Origin: Lithobates sylvaticus
Taxonomy: Eukaryota > Chordata > Amphibia > Anura > Ranidae
Length of the DNA: 64,000 bases
Direction: 5' to 3'
NCBI GenBank assembly: GCA_028564925.1
Contig: CM053026.1
Span: 597,070,161 to 597,134,160 of the forward strand
In this document: positions 1 through 10,218 of the stretch, piece after piece
How positions within the stretch are numbered: the stretch's first letter is position 1
How the letters are laid out: the number at the start of each line of letters is the position of its first letter
Position numbers and translations under genes: made by a program
Notes under the pieces: generated by a model
The model's database searches: none
What the model was told of the DNA's origin: nothing
Seen by the model: only the letters and a program-made list of their open reading frames with translations

Positions 1-89
1 AAATGGTTTTCACATTTTTTTTACAAATAAATATCTGAAAAGTGTGGCGTGCATTTGTATTCAGCCCCCCTGAGTCAATACCACCTTTC

Positions 90-1071
90 ACTGCAATTAC
101 AGCTGCAAGTCTTTTTGGGTATACCTCTACAAGCTTTGCACATCTAGAGAGTGATGTTTTTGCCCATTCTTCTTTGCAAAATAGCTCAAGCTCTATCAGA
201 TTGGATGGGGAGCATCTGTGAAAAGCAATTTTCAAGTCTTGCCACAGGTTCTCATTAGAATTTAGGTCTGGACTTTGACTGAGCCATTCTAACACGTGAA
301 TAGGCTTTGATCTAAACCATTCAATTGTAGCTCTGACTGTATGTTTAGGGTTGTTGACCTGCTGCAAGGTGAACCTCCGCCCCAGTCTCAAGTCTTTTGC
401 AGACTCGAACAGGTTTTCTTCTAAGATTGACCTGTATTTGGCTCCATCCATCTTCCCATCAACTCTGAACAGCTTCCCTGTTCCTGCTGAAAAAAAGCAT
501 CCCCACAACATGATGCTGCCACTATGTTTCATGGCGTGTTCAGGGTGATGTGCAGTGTTAGTTTTCCACCACACATAGCATTTCGCTTTTTTAGGCCAAA
601 AAGTTAAATTTTGTTCTTATCTGAGCAGAGCACCTTCTGCCATATTTTTGCTGTGTCCCCCACATGGCTTCTTGCAAAATGCAACTGGGACTTCTTATGG
701 CTTCCTTTCAACAATGTCTTTCTTCTTGCCACTCTTACATAAAGGCAAGATTTGTGGAGTGCGCAACTAATAGTTGTGGACAGATTCTCCCACCTGAGGT
801 GTGGATCTCTGCAGCTCCTCCAGAGTTACCATGTGTCTCTTGGTGGCTTCTCTGATTAATGCTCTCCTTGCCTGGCCTGTCAGATTAGATGGAAGGCCAT
901 GTCTTAGTAGGTTTGCAGTTGTGCCATACTCGGATGATGATTTTAGGATGATGGATTTAACAGTGCTCCGTGGGATGTTCAAAGCTTTGAGATTTTTTTA
1001 TAACCTAACCCTGCTTTAAATTTCTCCACAACTTTATCCATGACGTGTCTGGTGTGTTCCTTGGCCTTCAT
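90..1071 (-). pseudogene. Tc1 transposase relic (DDE family)
   Basis: Reading minus from an ATG at 1071, the protein begins MKAKEHTRHVMDKVVEKF, the typical Tc1 N-terminus, and a long piece covering the paired-like DNA-binding region with IPRSTVKSIIL and RRALIREATKRHMVTLEELQR lies at 767-982. The C-terminus near 90-190 reads FCKEEWAKTSLSRCAKLVEVYPKRLAAVIA in part, again typical. The reading frame changes repeatedly and has an in-frame stop soon after ISKL, so it is not functional. The catalytic DDE core is present only as degraded sequence. The hAT insertion starts immediately upstream of the start codon, and its target duplication includes the ATG. Confidence 0.85.
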
Positions 1072-1076
1072 GATGC

Positions 1077-1872
1077 TAGACATGTGCACAACAAAAAAAT
1101 TTGTTTATTGTCGTTTTGTTTTTTTGTTTCCGTTGATTCGTAACGATTCGTAAATTCGTAAGTCGTCGGTGTTCGTATTCATAATGATTCGTACATTCGT
1201 AAGTCGTCGGTGTTCGTATTCGTAACGATTCGTATTTTTGTAAGAGTTATTTTTTCGTTGATTCGTTTTCCGTTAGTTTAATTTTCGTTTATTTGTTTAT
1301 TCGAAATTCGGACGCATTCGTATTTATTCGTACATTCGTGACATTCGTAACATTCGTAGATTCGTAATCGGAGCATAATTCATAATTTTATGTAATGTGT
1401 ATGCTATTATTACATTTTAAGAGACACGGAAAATTACGAATCGAAAAAAAAAGTTCCGAATGTACGAATTTTTTCGTTCAATCCATTCGAAGCACGTTAA
1501 GCAGCGCCATTGTAAGAGAGACGGAAAATTACGAATCGAAAAAAAAAAAAAAGTTACGAATGTACGAATGTTTTCGTTCAATCCATTCGAGGCACGTTAA
1601 GCAGCGCCATTGTAAGGGACACGGAAAATTACCAATTCAACAAAAAAAAAAGTTACGAATGTACGAATTTTTTTGTTCATTTTCGTTCTTCCTGTTTTCG
1701 TTTTTCGGATTTTCTTAATTCGTACATTCGTTGTTTCTAATTTGTTTTTTTCGGATTTTCGTTATTTTCGGATTCGTTCGATTCGAACGATTCGTTATTC
1801 GTTAAAATTTTTAGCGAATCGTTCGTTCAAAAAACGAAAAACAAAAAAAACAAAACGAATTGCACATGTCTA
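1077..1872. mobile_element. Non-autonomous hAT element, 796 bp, with perfect 8-bp target duplication
   Basis: The ends are perfect 12-bp inverted repeats (TAGACATGTGCA and its complement). The flanks are identical 8-mers CATGATGC at 1069-1076 and 1873-1880. An 8-bp duplication is the hAT signature. The interior has no coding capacity and consists of AT-rich sequence studded with ATTCG/CGAAT words, many in inverted arrangement, so a transcript would fold strongly. A truncated relative lies at 45494-45768. Confidence 0.9.
1421..1700. repeat. Three ~95-100-bp tandem units inside the hAT element
   Basis: Three successive copies start near 1421, 1516 and 1616. Each begins with GAGACACGGAAAATTAC-like sequence and runs through an A-tract, a TTACGAATGTACGAAT-like block and a GCAGCGCCATTGT-like block. 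The copies differ by small indels in the A-tract, which suggests local unequal exchange within the element. Confidence 0.8.
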
Positions 1873-2448
1873 CATGATGCTGTTTGTTCACTAAGGTTCT
1901 CTAACAAACCTCTGAAGGCTTCACAGAGCAGCTGTATTTATACTGAGATTAAATTACACACCGTTGCACTCTATTTTCTAATTAGGTGACTTCTAAAGGC
2001 AATTGGTTCCACTAGATTTTAGTTAGGGGTATCAGAGTAAAGGGGGCTGAATACAAATGCACGCCACACTTTTCAGATATTTATTTGTAAACAATTTTAA
2101 AAACCATTTATGATTTTCCTCCCACTTCACAATTATGTGCCACTTTGAGTTGGTCTATCATATAAAATCCCAATAATATACACTTATGTTTTTAGTTGTA
2201 ACATGACAAAATGTGGAAAATGTCAAAAGGGTATGAATACTTTTTCAAGCACTGTACTTCTCTTGTTGTCTCTATAACAAATTTTCTGCACTTGCAGAAA
2301 ATATATTAGACTGGAAAAGAAAAGTAACACCATCACCACATCTAAGGAAAAGCAAGCTGCAATATATTACCTTTTTTCTCTTGGGCTTAGTTTTACTGTA
2401 ACTGAATTGAGGTCACAGATCTGGTTATGTGGCATGCAGGGGGTTTAA

Positions 2449-3353
2449 CCACATGCCGACCGCGCTATAGTCAAAAGACGGCTACAGCGCGGCCAGCTTA
2501 TCCTGGGAGGACGTCCTACGGAAACTTGCTCCCAGAAACTTGCTCCCGCGCGCCCCCTGGGGCACGCGCTCTGGAACATTCGTGACCGCCGGGTCCCGAG
2601 GACCCGGCGCATCACGGATCATGGTAAACGGCCGCTAATAGCGGCCGTTTACTACGTGATCGATCCGTCAAATGACGGAGCGATCACATGTACACAAACC
2701 GGCATCACGTCATGACGCCGGTTCCTCCCTCCCCTCTCTGTACCGATCGGTACAGAGAGGAGAGAAGCGGAGAGGGGGAGAGACGGGACCAGCGCTGTGG
2801 GCTGGATGTGTAGTGCCCACAGCGCTGGTCAATACACTGCCACCACTGTGCAATACTCTGCCACCACTGTGCAATGCTCTGCCACCACTGTGCAATGCTC
2901 TGCCACCACTGTGCAATGCTCTGCCACCAACCACTGTGCAATGCTCTGCCACCACTGTGCAATACTCTGCAACCACTGTGCAATACTCTGCCCCCACTGT
3001 GCAATGCTCTGCAACTACTGTGCAACGCTCTTCCCCCACTGTGCAACGCTCTGCCCCCACTGTGCAATGCTCTGCAACCACTGTGCAACGCTCTGCAACC
3101 ACTGTGCAATGCTCTGCAACCACTGTGCAACGCTCTGCCACCACTGCAATGCTCTGCAACCACTGTGCAATGCTCTGCCACCACTGTGCAACACTGCAAC
3201 ACTGAAAGCTCTATTTGTGTGAAAAAAAGGACACAAAATTCATTTGGGTTCAGTGTTGCATGACTGAGTAATTGTCATTCAAAGTGTGAGAGCACCGAAA
3301 GCTGAAAATTGGTCTGGTTAGGAAGGGTGTTTAAGTGCCCAGTGGGTAAGTGG
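2449..3353. mobile_element. piggyBac-type MITE (TTAA target site)
   Basis: TTAA occurs at 2445-2448 and 3354-3357, and the element ends are inverted (CCACATGCC... and ...GGGTAAGTGG). TTAA duplications with CC-starting ends are characteristic of the piggyBac superfamily. The left part is GC-rich and contains short palindromes such as the two facing CCGATCGGTACAGAGAGG-like arms near 2740-2765. There is no transposase. The middle is occupied by a minisatellite. Similar TTAACCAC-type ends appear at 60880. Confidence 0.75.
2827..3205. repeat. 21-bp minisatellite, about 17-18 units
   Basis: The unit is roughly CTCTGCCACCACTGTGCAATG with variants (CAACCACTG, CCCCCACTG). Because the period is a multiple of three, every reading frame stays open and encodes a 7-residue repeat; long open frames on both strands here are an artefact of the repeat, not genes. 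One unit carries a 3-base insertion and one is shortened. Confidence 0.92.
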
Positions 3354-3357
3354 TTAA

Positions 3358-4020
3358 TATATACAATTACAAGCTTTGGAAGATAAGACAGGCATGAATT
3401 TCAACTGTTGGCATTATCATGTGATTTAATGAACCAAAATATAATCTGGCACCTGGTTGGCCAGAAATCAATTTGTAGGTAGAATAGGTAAAAAGTATTG
3501 CCAAAGTAATTTCTTTCATCTGTCAAAATACCAAGGAAGGAAGGAGTGTTTGCCTTTTAACATTTTCTAGCTAGCCACTAAAAAGTATCACTTTCTAATA
3601 CTTCTAATACATCTTGCCTTTTCAACTTTGAATTTATAATGTGCTTTTATAGCATAAGTTCTTCCAAAATCTGAAATAAATTAATATCATTACCATATTT
3701 TGCAAGTTAGACCTAGTTCTTGTTTATTGTATCAATAGACCTAAAGTATTTTTAACATTGCATTAAATTGTGAAACAGAGTATAGTAGAGTATAGAAGAA
3801 ACACAAGCTTCAATCCTATGAATAAAAAACTATTTAGTCTGATCGACTAATAATCTAATTATCTAGGACTTATGCAGATTGAGACTAATATACTGTTACG
3901 CTGGTCATTCAAGCTCAAATTTCCCAAGAGAAAGATAATTCTGAACTTCTCTACCATTTCATCTATTTCTGATTACACTATTACTAGGCTGGTTGAAGTT
4001 AAGTCCTTTCACATTTTATT
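3358..4020. other. AT-rich sequence, nothing recognised
   Basis: No coding potential, inverted ends or tandem structure was seen. It lies between the piggyBac-type MITE and a short interspersed repeat. Confidence 0.5.
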
Positions 4021-4158
4021 ATCAAGTATTTATATAGCGACAATAATTTGCACAGCGCTTTGTTGTACATTCAGATCAGTCTCTACCCCGAAAGAGCTTA
4101 GGTCCTTACCTCACACACACATACTAGGACCAATTTAGACAGGAGCCAATTAACTTAC
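4021..4158. repeat. Short interspersed repeat fragment (TATATAGCGACAATAATT type)
   Basis: The segment has the TATAGCGCCAATAATTTGC...CAGCGCTTTG...GACAGGAGCCAATTAAC pattern that recurs widely in frog and fish genomes. It ends abruptly at the hAT fragment. Class uncertain, possibly a MITE or SINE-like piece. Confidence 0.45.
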
Positions 4159-4159
4159 C

Positions 4160-4740
4160 AGAATGCATGATGTTGATTCCATGTGGGGTCGAGAACCTCA
4201 TCGTCCTCCACATCATCTTCCACCCAGTCTTCACCCCTGCCCTCCTTGTCATTCTGTACAATTGCGAAAGCAGCAGCAGTTGGCATCTGTGTTTCGTCAT
4301 CATCCGAGACGTGCTGCGATGGTCCTCCCATGTACTCATCTTGAAACATAAGTGGTTGGGCATCGGTGCACACAATCTCTTCCACTTCTGGGGCAGGGCT
4401 AGGTGGATGGCCTGGGAAACCCTGCTAACCGAGTCATTAAAAAGCAGAAAAGACTGCTGCATGATTTGGGTCTCAGACTGCTTGGCTGATTTGCAAGGGG
4501 GTGAGGTGAAAGACTGATGGACATCGGCTGCAGGTGCCAACTCTGATCTTTCAGCAGGAGACTGGGTGGGAGACAATGTGAAGGAACTGTAGGCACTGTC
4601 AGCAACCCAATCTACTATCGCCTGTACTTGTCCTGGCCTCAACATTCGTAGAGCCGCATTAGGCCCAAGCAAATACCGCGTGTAGTTGGCACAGATCGAC
4701 CACGTCCTCTCCCTGCAACAGGGGCTCCACCAGCAGCACT
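4160..4740 (-). pseudogene. hAT transposase N-terminal fragment
   Basis: The translation shares long runs with the N-terminus encoded at 38371 onward, including RMLRPGQVQAIVDWVADSA, SELAPAADVHQSFTSPPCKSA and DSVSRVSQ, then continues in a shifted frame (VEEIVCTDAQPLMF..., DWVEDDVEDDEVLDPTWN). At least one frameshift therefore separates the two parts. The BED finger, RNase-H-like core and dimerisation region are missing because the copy is truncated. The conserved N-terminal module does not match any domain I can name. Confidence 0.85.
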
Positions 4741-5125
4741 GCAGAAAACACTGCAAAATATATTTTTTTGGCCAAAATGGGTGTTTTTGAAATAGCAGAA
4801 TAGACCAACAGTATCTAAAGGGTGTATGTCACAGTAACATATACAGTGCTGGTGCACTGAGCTTGCATAAAATGCCCGCCGACGCCAACCTAACTAACAG
4901 ACTGATAAAAGTTATCTTTTCTCTGGCACTGGGCTCAGGGTAGTGTAGAAAGATTGTGCACTGCACCCACACAAGAAAATCAATGTAGATCGCTGAGTAA
5001 TTAGAATAGATTTCAGGACTCCTATCTAATTCTCTTCCTTCAAAGCAGCAGCAGCAACCTTTCCCTACACTAGTCTGATCGACTAGTAGACTAGCAGAGT
5101 GATGTGCTGTGCTGTGTGCCTCTAG

Positions 5126-5196
5126 CTTATATAGAGGCTGGGTCACATGCTGCACTGGCCAATCACAGCCATGCCATTAGTAGGCATGGCTGTGAT
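5126..5196 (-). promoter_or_regulatory. hAT element promoter: CCAAT-bearing hairpin plus TATA box
   Basis: An inverted repeat (ATCACAGCCATGCC and its complement, 5162-5196) with a short loop sits beside a CCAAT box (5158-5162), about 30 bases upstream of a TATATAAG-like box (5126-5133) on the minus strand. The same arrangement is found at 33883-33952 in the full-length relative. Promoter function is inferred from position and motifs. Confidence 0.6.
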
Positions 5197-5312
5197 GGTT
5201 CTAAGGGCACACGAGTTAAACTAATGTTGATTGGCTGCCCTGCAGCATTTTAAAAAGCGCCATTACATTGCCGAACACCGAACTCGAACCCGAACATACA
5301 GTAAATTGTTCG

Positions 5313-5430
5313 TGTTCGGAAATTCCGACAGAAAAAGTCGGATGGAGTCCATACATGGTCGGATTTTCCGACAACATGATCCGATCGCACATTTTCCGTT
5401 GTAAAATCCGACCATGTGTACAAGGCATTA
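5313..5430. mobile_element. Fragment of the TTATGCC/GTGTGTAC palindromic MITE family
   Basis: It contains the GGAAATTCCGACAGAAAAAG and GATTTTCCGACAACATGATC words and the CCATGTGTACAAGGCATTA end shared with the copies at 23911, 55327 and 56751. Only about a quarter of the element remains. Confidence 0.75.
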
Positions 5431-6861
5431 GTCCCCAGCTGTTTACCAGGACTTTCTTTACTCCCTTCTTGTGTCATATACTTCTTAATTGTACCTGGAC
5501 TGGTGTTTATTTTAGGGGGTTAGGGGGGTTTATTAGGGGGTTTATTTTAATTGCCCCTGCTCCTCTGGTTAGCTTACCTCTCATTTTATTCTGTGTAGGG
5601 GAAACTATATGTATATGTATAAATATATTTACTATGCTGGGAGGCGGTGTTCCCTTTCTTGTTTCTCCAACAGGAGGAATTGTAGTCCCCATGAGTGCTC
5701 TTTTCAGATACTTTTGGTAATTAACCTTTGCCCAGTGCTTCTTCCCCAAGGCTCCCCCGCCTTTACCAGAACTCTCTGGTCTTTTTTCTCTTTGCTTGCA
5801 AGGATTATACAAGGGAGTGTATGTGTGGGGGGTATGAAATGGGGCTCTCCAAGGAGTGAAACCAGGGGCCCCAATCCTTCAGTCCGCTCAGTTTATATGG
5901 TACCTCTGCCCAAGCCTCCTTAGCCTCCTTAGATTTTTAACTTTTCCCCCCTTTTTCCAACAGTCTCTCTATCAGGTTAGTCTCTCTTATAGACTACTCA
6001 TGATAGTAAACAGCTATATCTTCAGGGGCATATCACAGTTCCAGCATACACAGTAAGGAGAAAAACTTGACTCACCCCTTTTGCAGTTAGTGTCTTGCAG
6101 GTGCTGGTGCCGGCTTAAGGGCTTACTGCCATACTCTGGGTGTTCTCTCCAGTATTTTGTCTGTTTACCCCTCCTGTGATCCTGAAGCAGGGCCGGGGGT
6201 CAGAGGGGCTAGAGGGGCTAGAGGCTAAGCTGGGAGCCATTAACAGGGCTCCAGGGACTGAGAACGGGGGTCAGCCTTTTCCCCAAGCCGTTGAGCAATC
6301 CCCTGGTTTGGGCCAACGCTGTATGTTCCTCTGTCTCCGCCATCTGAGCACCGCATTCTCCCCTCCACTCTCTCCCTCTCTCTCAGCATCCCCTACATGC
6401 TGCTTGTCTCACGCTGCTTTTCACTTCCGCTATCCAGGTGGTTGGCTGCGCTCAGCTCTCTCACTGCCCCACTGACCCCACGCTCACCGATCGTTCCCCA
6501 CCACCCGTCCCCCGTCACCGCATCCAGGGGGCTCCGAGCAGTGGCAAGCGGGGTCGTACTCCCAGGGGGGGTCGCCAGATTCAAAGGTACCAGAGGGGCA
6601 AGGGGGAGGAGGAACCCCAGGCTCCTCTCTCAAATTCCCCATATTGGGGTATGCGCATAGTTGGCATTCTTTATTTGTGCCTGTCACAGTTCCCTATGTT
6701 CTATTAAACCCTGTCGCACCAGTAGATTACAGCGGTGGGGTAGAGGGGGATTAAGATTTCAAAGAAAGGAGCTTTTTGTGCCAGCAGCACAAGGAACACG
6801 TTGGAGAAATACTAACTAATGTCCCTTGTTCTGATTTTTGTTTTTATTATTTTAGCGACAC
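5431..6861. other. Unassigned, moderately GC-rich segment
   Basis: No open frame here resembles a known protein. There are C-rich and pyrimidine-rich stretches (5740-6000, 6340-6500) and a short GGGGCTAGAG repeat near 6205. It could be the remains of an old element or of unique intergenic DNA. Confidence 0.4.
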
Positions 6862-7277
6862 TAATTCTGCCTACACACGATCGGAAATTCAGCCAGCAAA
6901 AGACCGATGAGAGTTTTTGGTCCGAAAATGCGACCGTGTGTATGCTCCATCGGACTTTTGCTGGCCGAATTCCAGCCGGCAAAAGATTGAAAGCATGTTC
7001 TCAATTTTTCGGTCGGAAAAAGTTCCGATCGGAAATTCTGATAGTCTGTAGCAATTCCTACGCTTCCTGGGAAACAATTTGACGCATTCTCGGAAGCATT
7101 GAACTTCATTTTCTCAGCTCATTGTAGTGTTGTACGTCACCGCATTCTTGACGGTCAAAAGTTCAGTGAACTTTTGTGTTACCGTGTGTGTATGCAAGCC
7201 AAGCTTGAGCAGAATTCTGTTGGAAAAAACATCCAAGATTTTTGGACGGAAAATCCGCTCGTGTGTACGTGGAATTA
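6862..7277. mobile_element. Palindromic MITE, GTGTGTAC family variant, ~416 bp
   Basis: The ends are imperfect inverted repeats (TAATTCTGCCTACACACGATC and a CGTGTGTACGTGGAATTA end). The interior carries GGTCGGAAAAAGTTCCGATC, GACGCATTCTCGGAAGCATT and TTGTACGTCACCGC words that recur at 23571-23907. No coding capacity. The target duplication is unclear because the TAA/TTA edges are themselves palindromic. Confidence 0.75.
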
Positions 7278-7558
7278 GGCTTTAAAACAGTGAAGCCACT
7301 AGCCCCACTATCTGGCATCTATAGAAACATTACATGCATACTGCTCCTCCTCTATAATGACAGAAACCAGAAGCACTAAAAAACAGAAAGAAGGAGAGCA
7401 GCGCTGGCCAAACACAAATCTCTTTGATAACTACCCACTAAAGTAGTGAAAATGTGATAAAACCATCTATGTTGGGAAACATATCCACAAAGAAGTGACT
7501 ACTAAAATAGATACTACAAACACAAAAATATAAATGCAACAATGTAGCAATATACTTA

Positions 7559-8121
7559 CCTTATATACTCGAGTATAAGCCAAGTTTTTCAGCCCATTTT
7601 TTAGGCTGAACCCCCCCCCCCCCCCCCGGCTTATACTCGAGTGAGCCGTACAGCAGCCATACCTTTTGATTACTAAAACAGCGGGTGTTTACCGCTATGT
7701 TATGCAGTCTGTTCGGCGGCCGTCCATTGTAACAAAGCCTCACCTCCTCCTCGTCCGTGATAGACATAACACTGACACAATGCTGGGAAACTGTATCAGT
7801 GTTCCGTCTATCACATACGAGAAGGAGACGGGGCTTTGTTACAATGGATGCCCACCGAGCAGACTGATTAACACAGCAGGAGACACCCGCTGTTTTAGTA
7901 ATCAAAGGTAAGGCTGAAAATGGCCACACTGAGGCTGCAAATGGGCACAATGAGGCTGCAAATGGGCACAGTGAGGCTGCAGATGGGCATTGTTTACCCA
8001 GTAGCTGCTGCATTTTCCCACCCTAGGCTTATACTGGAGTCAATATGTTTTCCCAGTTTTTTGTGGTAAAATTAGGTGCCTCGGCTCATATATGGGTCGG
8101 CCTATACTCGAGTATATACGG
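7559..8121. mobile_element. Tc1/mariner-type MITE with a long internal hairpin
   Basis: TA dinucleotides flank inverted ends of about 23 bp (CCTTATATACTCGAGTATAA... and its near complement), pointing to Tc1/mariner mobilisation. A C-homopolymer of about 17 lies at 7611-7627. The interior holds two facing arms of ~110 bp (7661-7772 and 7798-7910) and three ~21-bp units of the GAGGCTGCAAATGGGCACA type (7930-7990). No transposase. Confidence 0.8.
7661..7910. repeat. Inverted repeat (hairpin) with ~110-bp arms
   Basis: The left arm opens CCTTTTGATTACTAAAACAG and the right arm closes with its complement. Matching continues inward through the AACAAAGCC and GATAGACA blocks to a short loop near 7772-7798. 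A transcript through it would form long double-stranded RNA. The arms differ at scattered positions. Confidence 0.85.
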
Positions 8122-8239
8122 TATATCATAATGTGCAATGTATGCAAAGATTGAAAAATAAAGTGCTAGTGCAGTGCAAAATGATATAGCACAATGTACA
8201 ATAATATAACTATATACTTATATCATAATGTGCAATATA

Positions 8240-9110
8240 TGTGTAGTGCCCTGCTCCTAATGAGCAGACGCTATTATTTTGTAAATTTAAGTTTGTCTGT
8301 AGCTGCAGTTTGGCTCAGACTAATTACATTAAAGTTCTGGTTTCTGTACCAGTTTAGCTGGGTTGTGTTAGTTTCCACTTGACCGTGGGTGTCGCTGTCA
8401 CCACCGGTAGGTGTTGGAAATGCAACAGGCTAAATGCATTGGGTACTCCTTTTACTCAGAAACAGCCCAGTGGGAGTGGTCTGCCCGCTGTGCATTCTGG
8501 GTAAGGGTACTTAAGGTGCAGACGCCATTTTTTGGGGTTCGTTATCCCGACCTCATGGCCCTCCTGGCCTAGGGTGTGTGCTGCCTTACTCTATGTCTCT
8601 GGGCCGGCTGGCCTGAGGCTTTGCAACTGAATGGTAACCCAGAAGTATTGGGGCCTACCGATCCAGGGGTGGTCCTGTGCTGTCGTGCCTGCGAGGAGAA
8701 GCCAATCGACTGGAGGATCCAGGGGAGGACTTTTCCAGGAGAGGACTGAGCAACAAGGTCGGTATCTCTGAAGGAGCCTGGAGACTCAGTTGGCGGACGC
8801 ATCCCAGGTCACCTACCACACAGTACCGCCGGACCAGCTGAAAGAAGCTGGTACTGTGTGACAGTTCTGTAACTTCGCAACAAGTTGATGGTTGTACCTT
8901 CCTGTGGCAGAGGATTGCCCAACGATTTCTGGCAGAGACTTTAACCGAGCATCTCATCGGCTGCTAGGCCAGTGAGAGAGTGAGAGAGGCCTATCCGGTG
9001 ACTGCTAGATCCAGCCGGTGGAAGCTGTTGTCCTCTGGATCAAAGAAATACCTCTAACCCGCAATTACAAGGTACCTGAATTCCCCTTAACCCTCTATCC
9101 CTCTATTGCA
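8240..9110. other. Unassigned block, possibly a solo LTR or other element end
   Basis: The block is more GC-rich than its flanks and has no protein match. It starts near a TGTAGTG sequence and contains a poorly defined gene-like promoter region. Assignment as a long terminal repeat is only a guess from length and composition; no paired repeat or target duplication was confirmed. Confidence 0.25.
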
Positions 9111-9469
9111 AAATTCATGTTCTTTCAAACAAATCTTTGGAAAAAGGACTAGGTATCGGAGCCAATATTCTTTGATCAACTTTACAACGGATGGAAACAG
9201 TGAACAGGTGAAGTAACGGTAAGCCCAAAAAAAAAACAGAAGCTCCTTCGGGGGTTAGTGCTACATATGCAAAAATAAAGTACTTCAAAAAAGTTCATAG
9301 AGTGAACAATCAAACACAGTCCTCAGTGATGAAAAGAAAAAAATAGAAAACTTAAAAATATGTCAAGAATCTTGCTCAGAAGGACTGTAGTCAAACCCAT
9401 ATATGTGACACCCAGTGAGATCCTTCACTGATCAATCTGTTAGAGATGACATCACTAAGGGAGCAAGGG
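9111..9469. other. AT-rich sequence, nothing recognised
   Basis: Contains an A-tract near 9228 and no open frame or inverted ends that I can support. Confidence 0.4.
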
Positions 9470-10214
9470 AGGAGGTGAAATCCCTATGAGTAGAGCTACA
9501 AAAGGAGGAAACTAATGGGAAATGTAAGGAGAATAAAAAGACACTGAATTTCAAAAGAGCCAACTTCCCTAAACTACGATCCTTGCTAGAAGATCATAAT
9601 TGGGATAAAATCTTAGGAACAAAAAACACAGAGGAAAAATGGGTATGCTTTAAGAGCATATTAAATAAGGGCATTAGCTAGTGCATCCCAATGAGAAATA
9701 CATTTAAAAGAGCAAATAATAGACCTGGGTGGCTTAACTCCAATGTAAAAATGCATATAAAGGCAAAGGAGAAGGCCTTCAAAAAATACAAGGCTGAGGG
9801 GACATCATCAGCATTCCAACTTTACAAAGAAAGAAACAAGAAATGTAAGGGTGCAATCAGGACAGCTAAGATAGAACACGAAAGACACATAGCGGAGGAG
9901 AGTAAAAAAAATCCCAAGAAATTCTTTAAGTACATAAATAGTAAGAAAGGGAGGTCAAATCATATCGGTCCCATAAAAAATGAAGGGAATCTGGTTCTAA
10001 GGATGGAGAGATGGCGAAGGTATTGAATTTATTATTCTTCTCCCTAGTCTTCACGAGGGAATCGGGGGCTTCATTATTCAAAAGTGCAATCTTTATCCTC
10101 ATGACATGTCACAGGAAGCACCCTCATGGCTAACAGAGGACAGAATTAGAAATAGACTTGAAAAATGTAACATCAATAAGTCACCGGGACCAGATGGGTT
10201 GTACCCGAGGGTCC
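9470..10214 (+). mobile_element. CR1-like LINE ORF2 fragment
   Basis: The plus-strand translation gives PGWLNSNVKMHIKAKEKAF, KKCKGAIRTAKIEHERHIA and KNPKKFFKYINSKKGRSNHIGPI, which is the linker between endonuclease and reverse transcriptase in CR1-group LINEs. It then runs through a shifted frame to KSPGPDGLYPRVLK, the start of the reverse transcriptase. A stop (KGIS*CIP near 9680) and a frameshift near 10005 are visible, so it is dead. It ends exactly at a TTAA where the next element begins; the rest of the reverse transcriptase is not found on the other side. Confidence 0.85.
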
Positions 10215-10218
10215 TTAA

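Larger units (their letters stand above)
1..2254 (-). mobile_element. Tc1/mariner element, left end outside window, split by a hAT insertion
   Basis: The right end closes with a long inverted terminal region ending in CACTG followed by TA, the usual Tc1 target dinucleotide. The stretch at 2041-2110 is the inverted copy of the first ~70 bases of the window, so the window opens inside the left inverted repeat. The transposase reads on the minus strand. A separate 796-bp element sits at 1077-1872 and divides the Tc1 body. The two Tc1 halves rejoin cleanly once the insert and one copy of its 8-bp duplication are discounted. This family is a close relative of, but not identical to, the Tc1 at 29879-31508. 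Confidence 0.9.
4160..5320 (-). mobile_element. 5' half of a BED-finger hAT element, reversed
   Basis: Read on the minus strand, this matches the start of the large hAT element at 33.7-39.0 kb in order: the GTTCGGGTTCG end, the promoter hairpin and TATA region (5196-5126), a leader, then the first ~210 codons of the transposase. It stops at 4160, inside the acidic region before the BED finger. The leader here is short and holds a single copy of the segment that is amplified about 23 times in the large element. Confidence 0.85.

Noticed and set aside
2705-3222. Cysteine/histidine-rich proteins on both strands
   Set aside because: They are products of a 21-bp repeat that keeps every frame open.
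4124-4756. Host gene encoding a ~210-residue protein
   Set aside because: Its sequence is the N-terminus of the hAT transposase at 38371, in a truncated element copy with a frameshift.
5431-6861. Exons of a host gene
   Set aside because: Open frames are short, composition-driven and unlike known proteins; splice signals alone are not enough.
8240-9110. Solo LTR
   Set aside because: Kept only as a low-confidence possibility: no paired repeat, no confirmed target duplication and no internal coding region.
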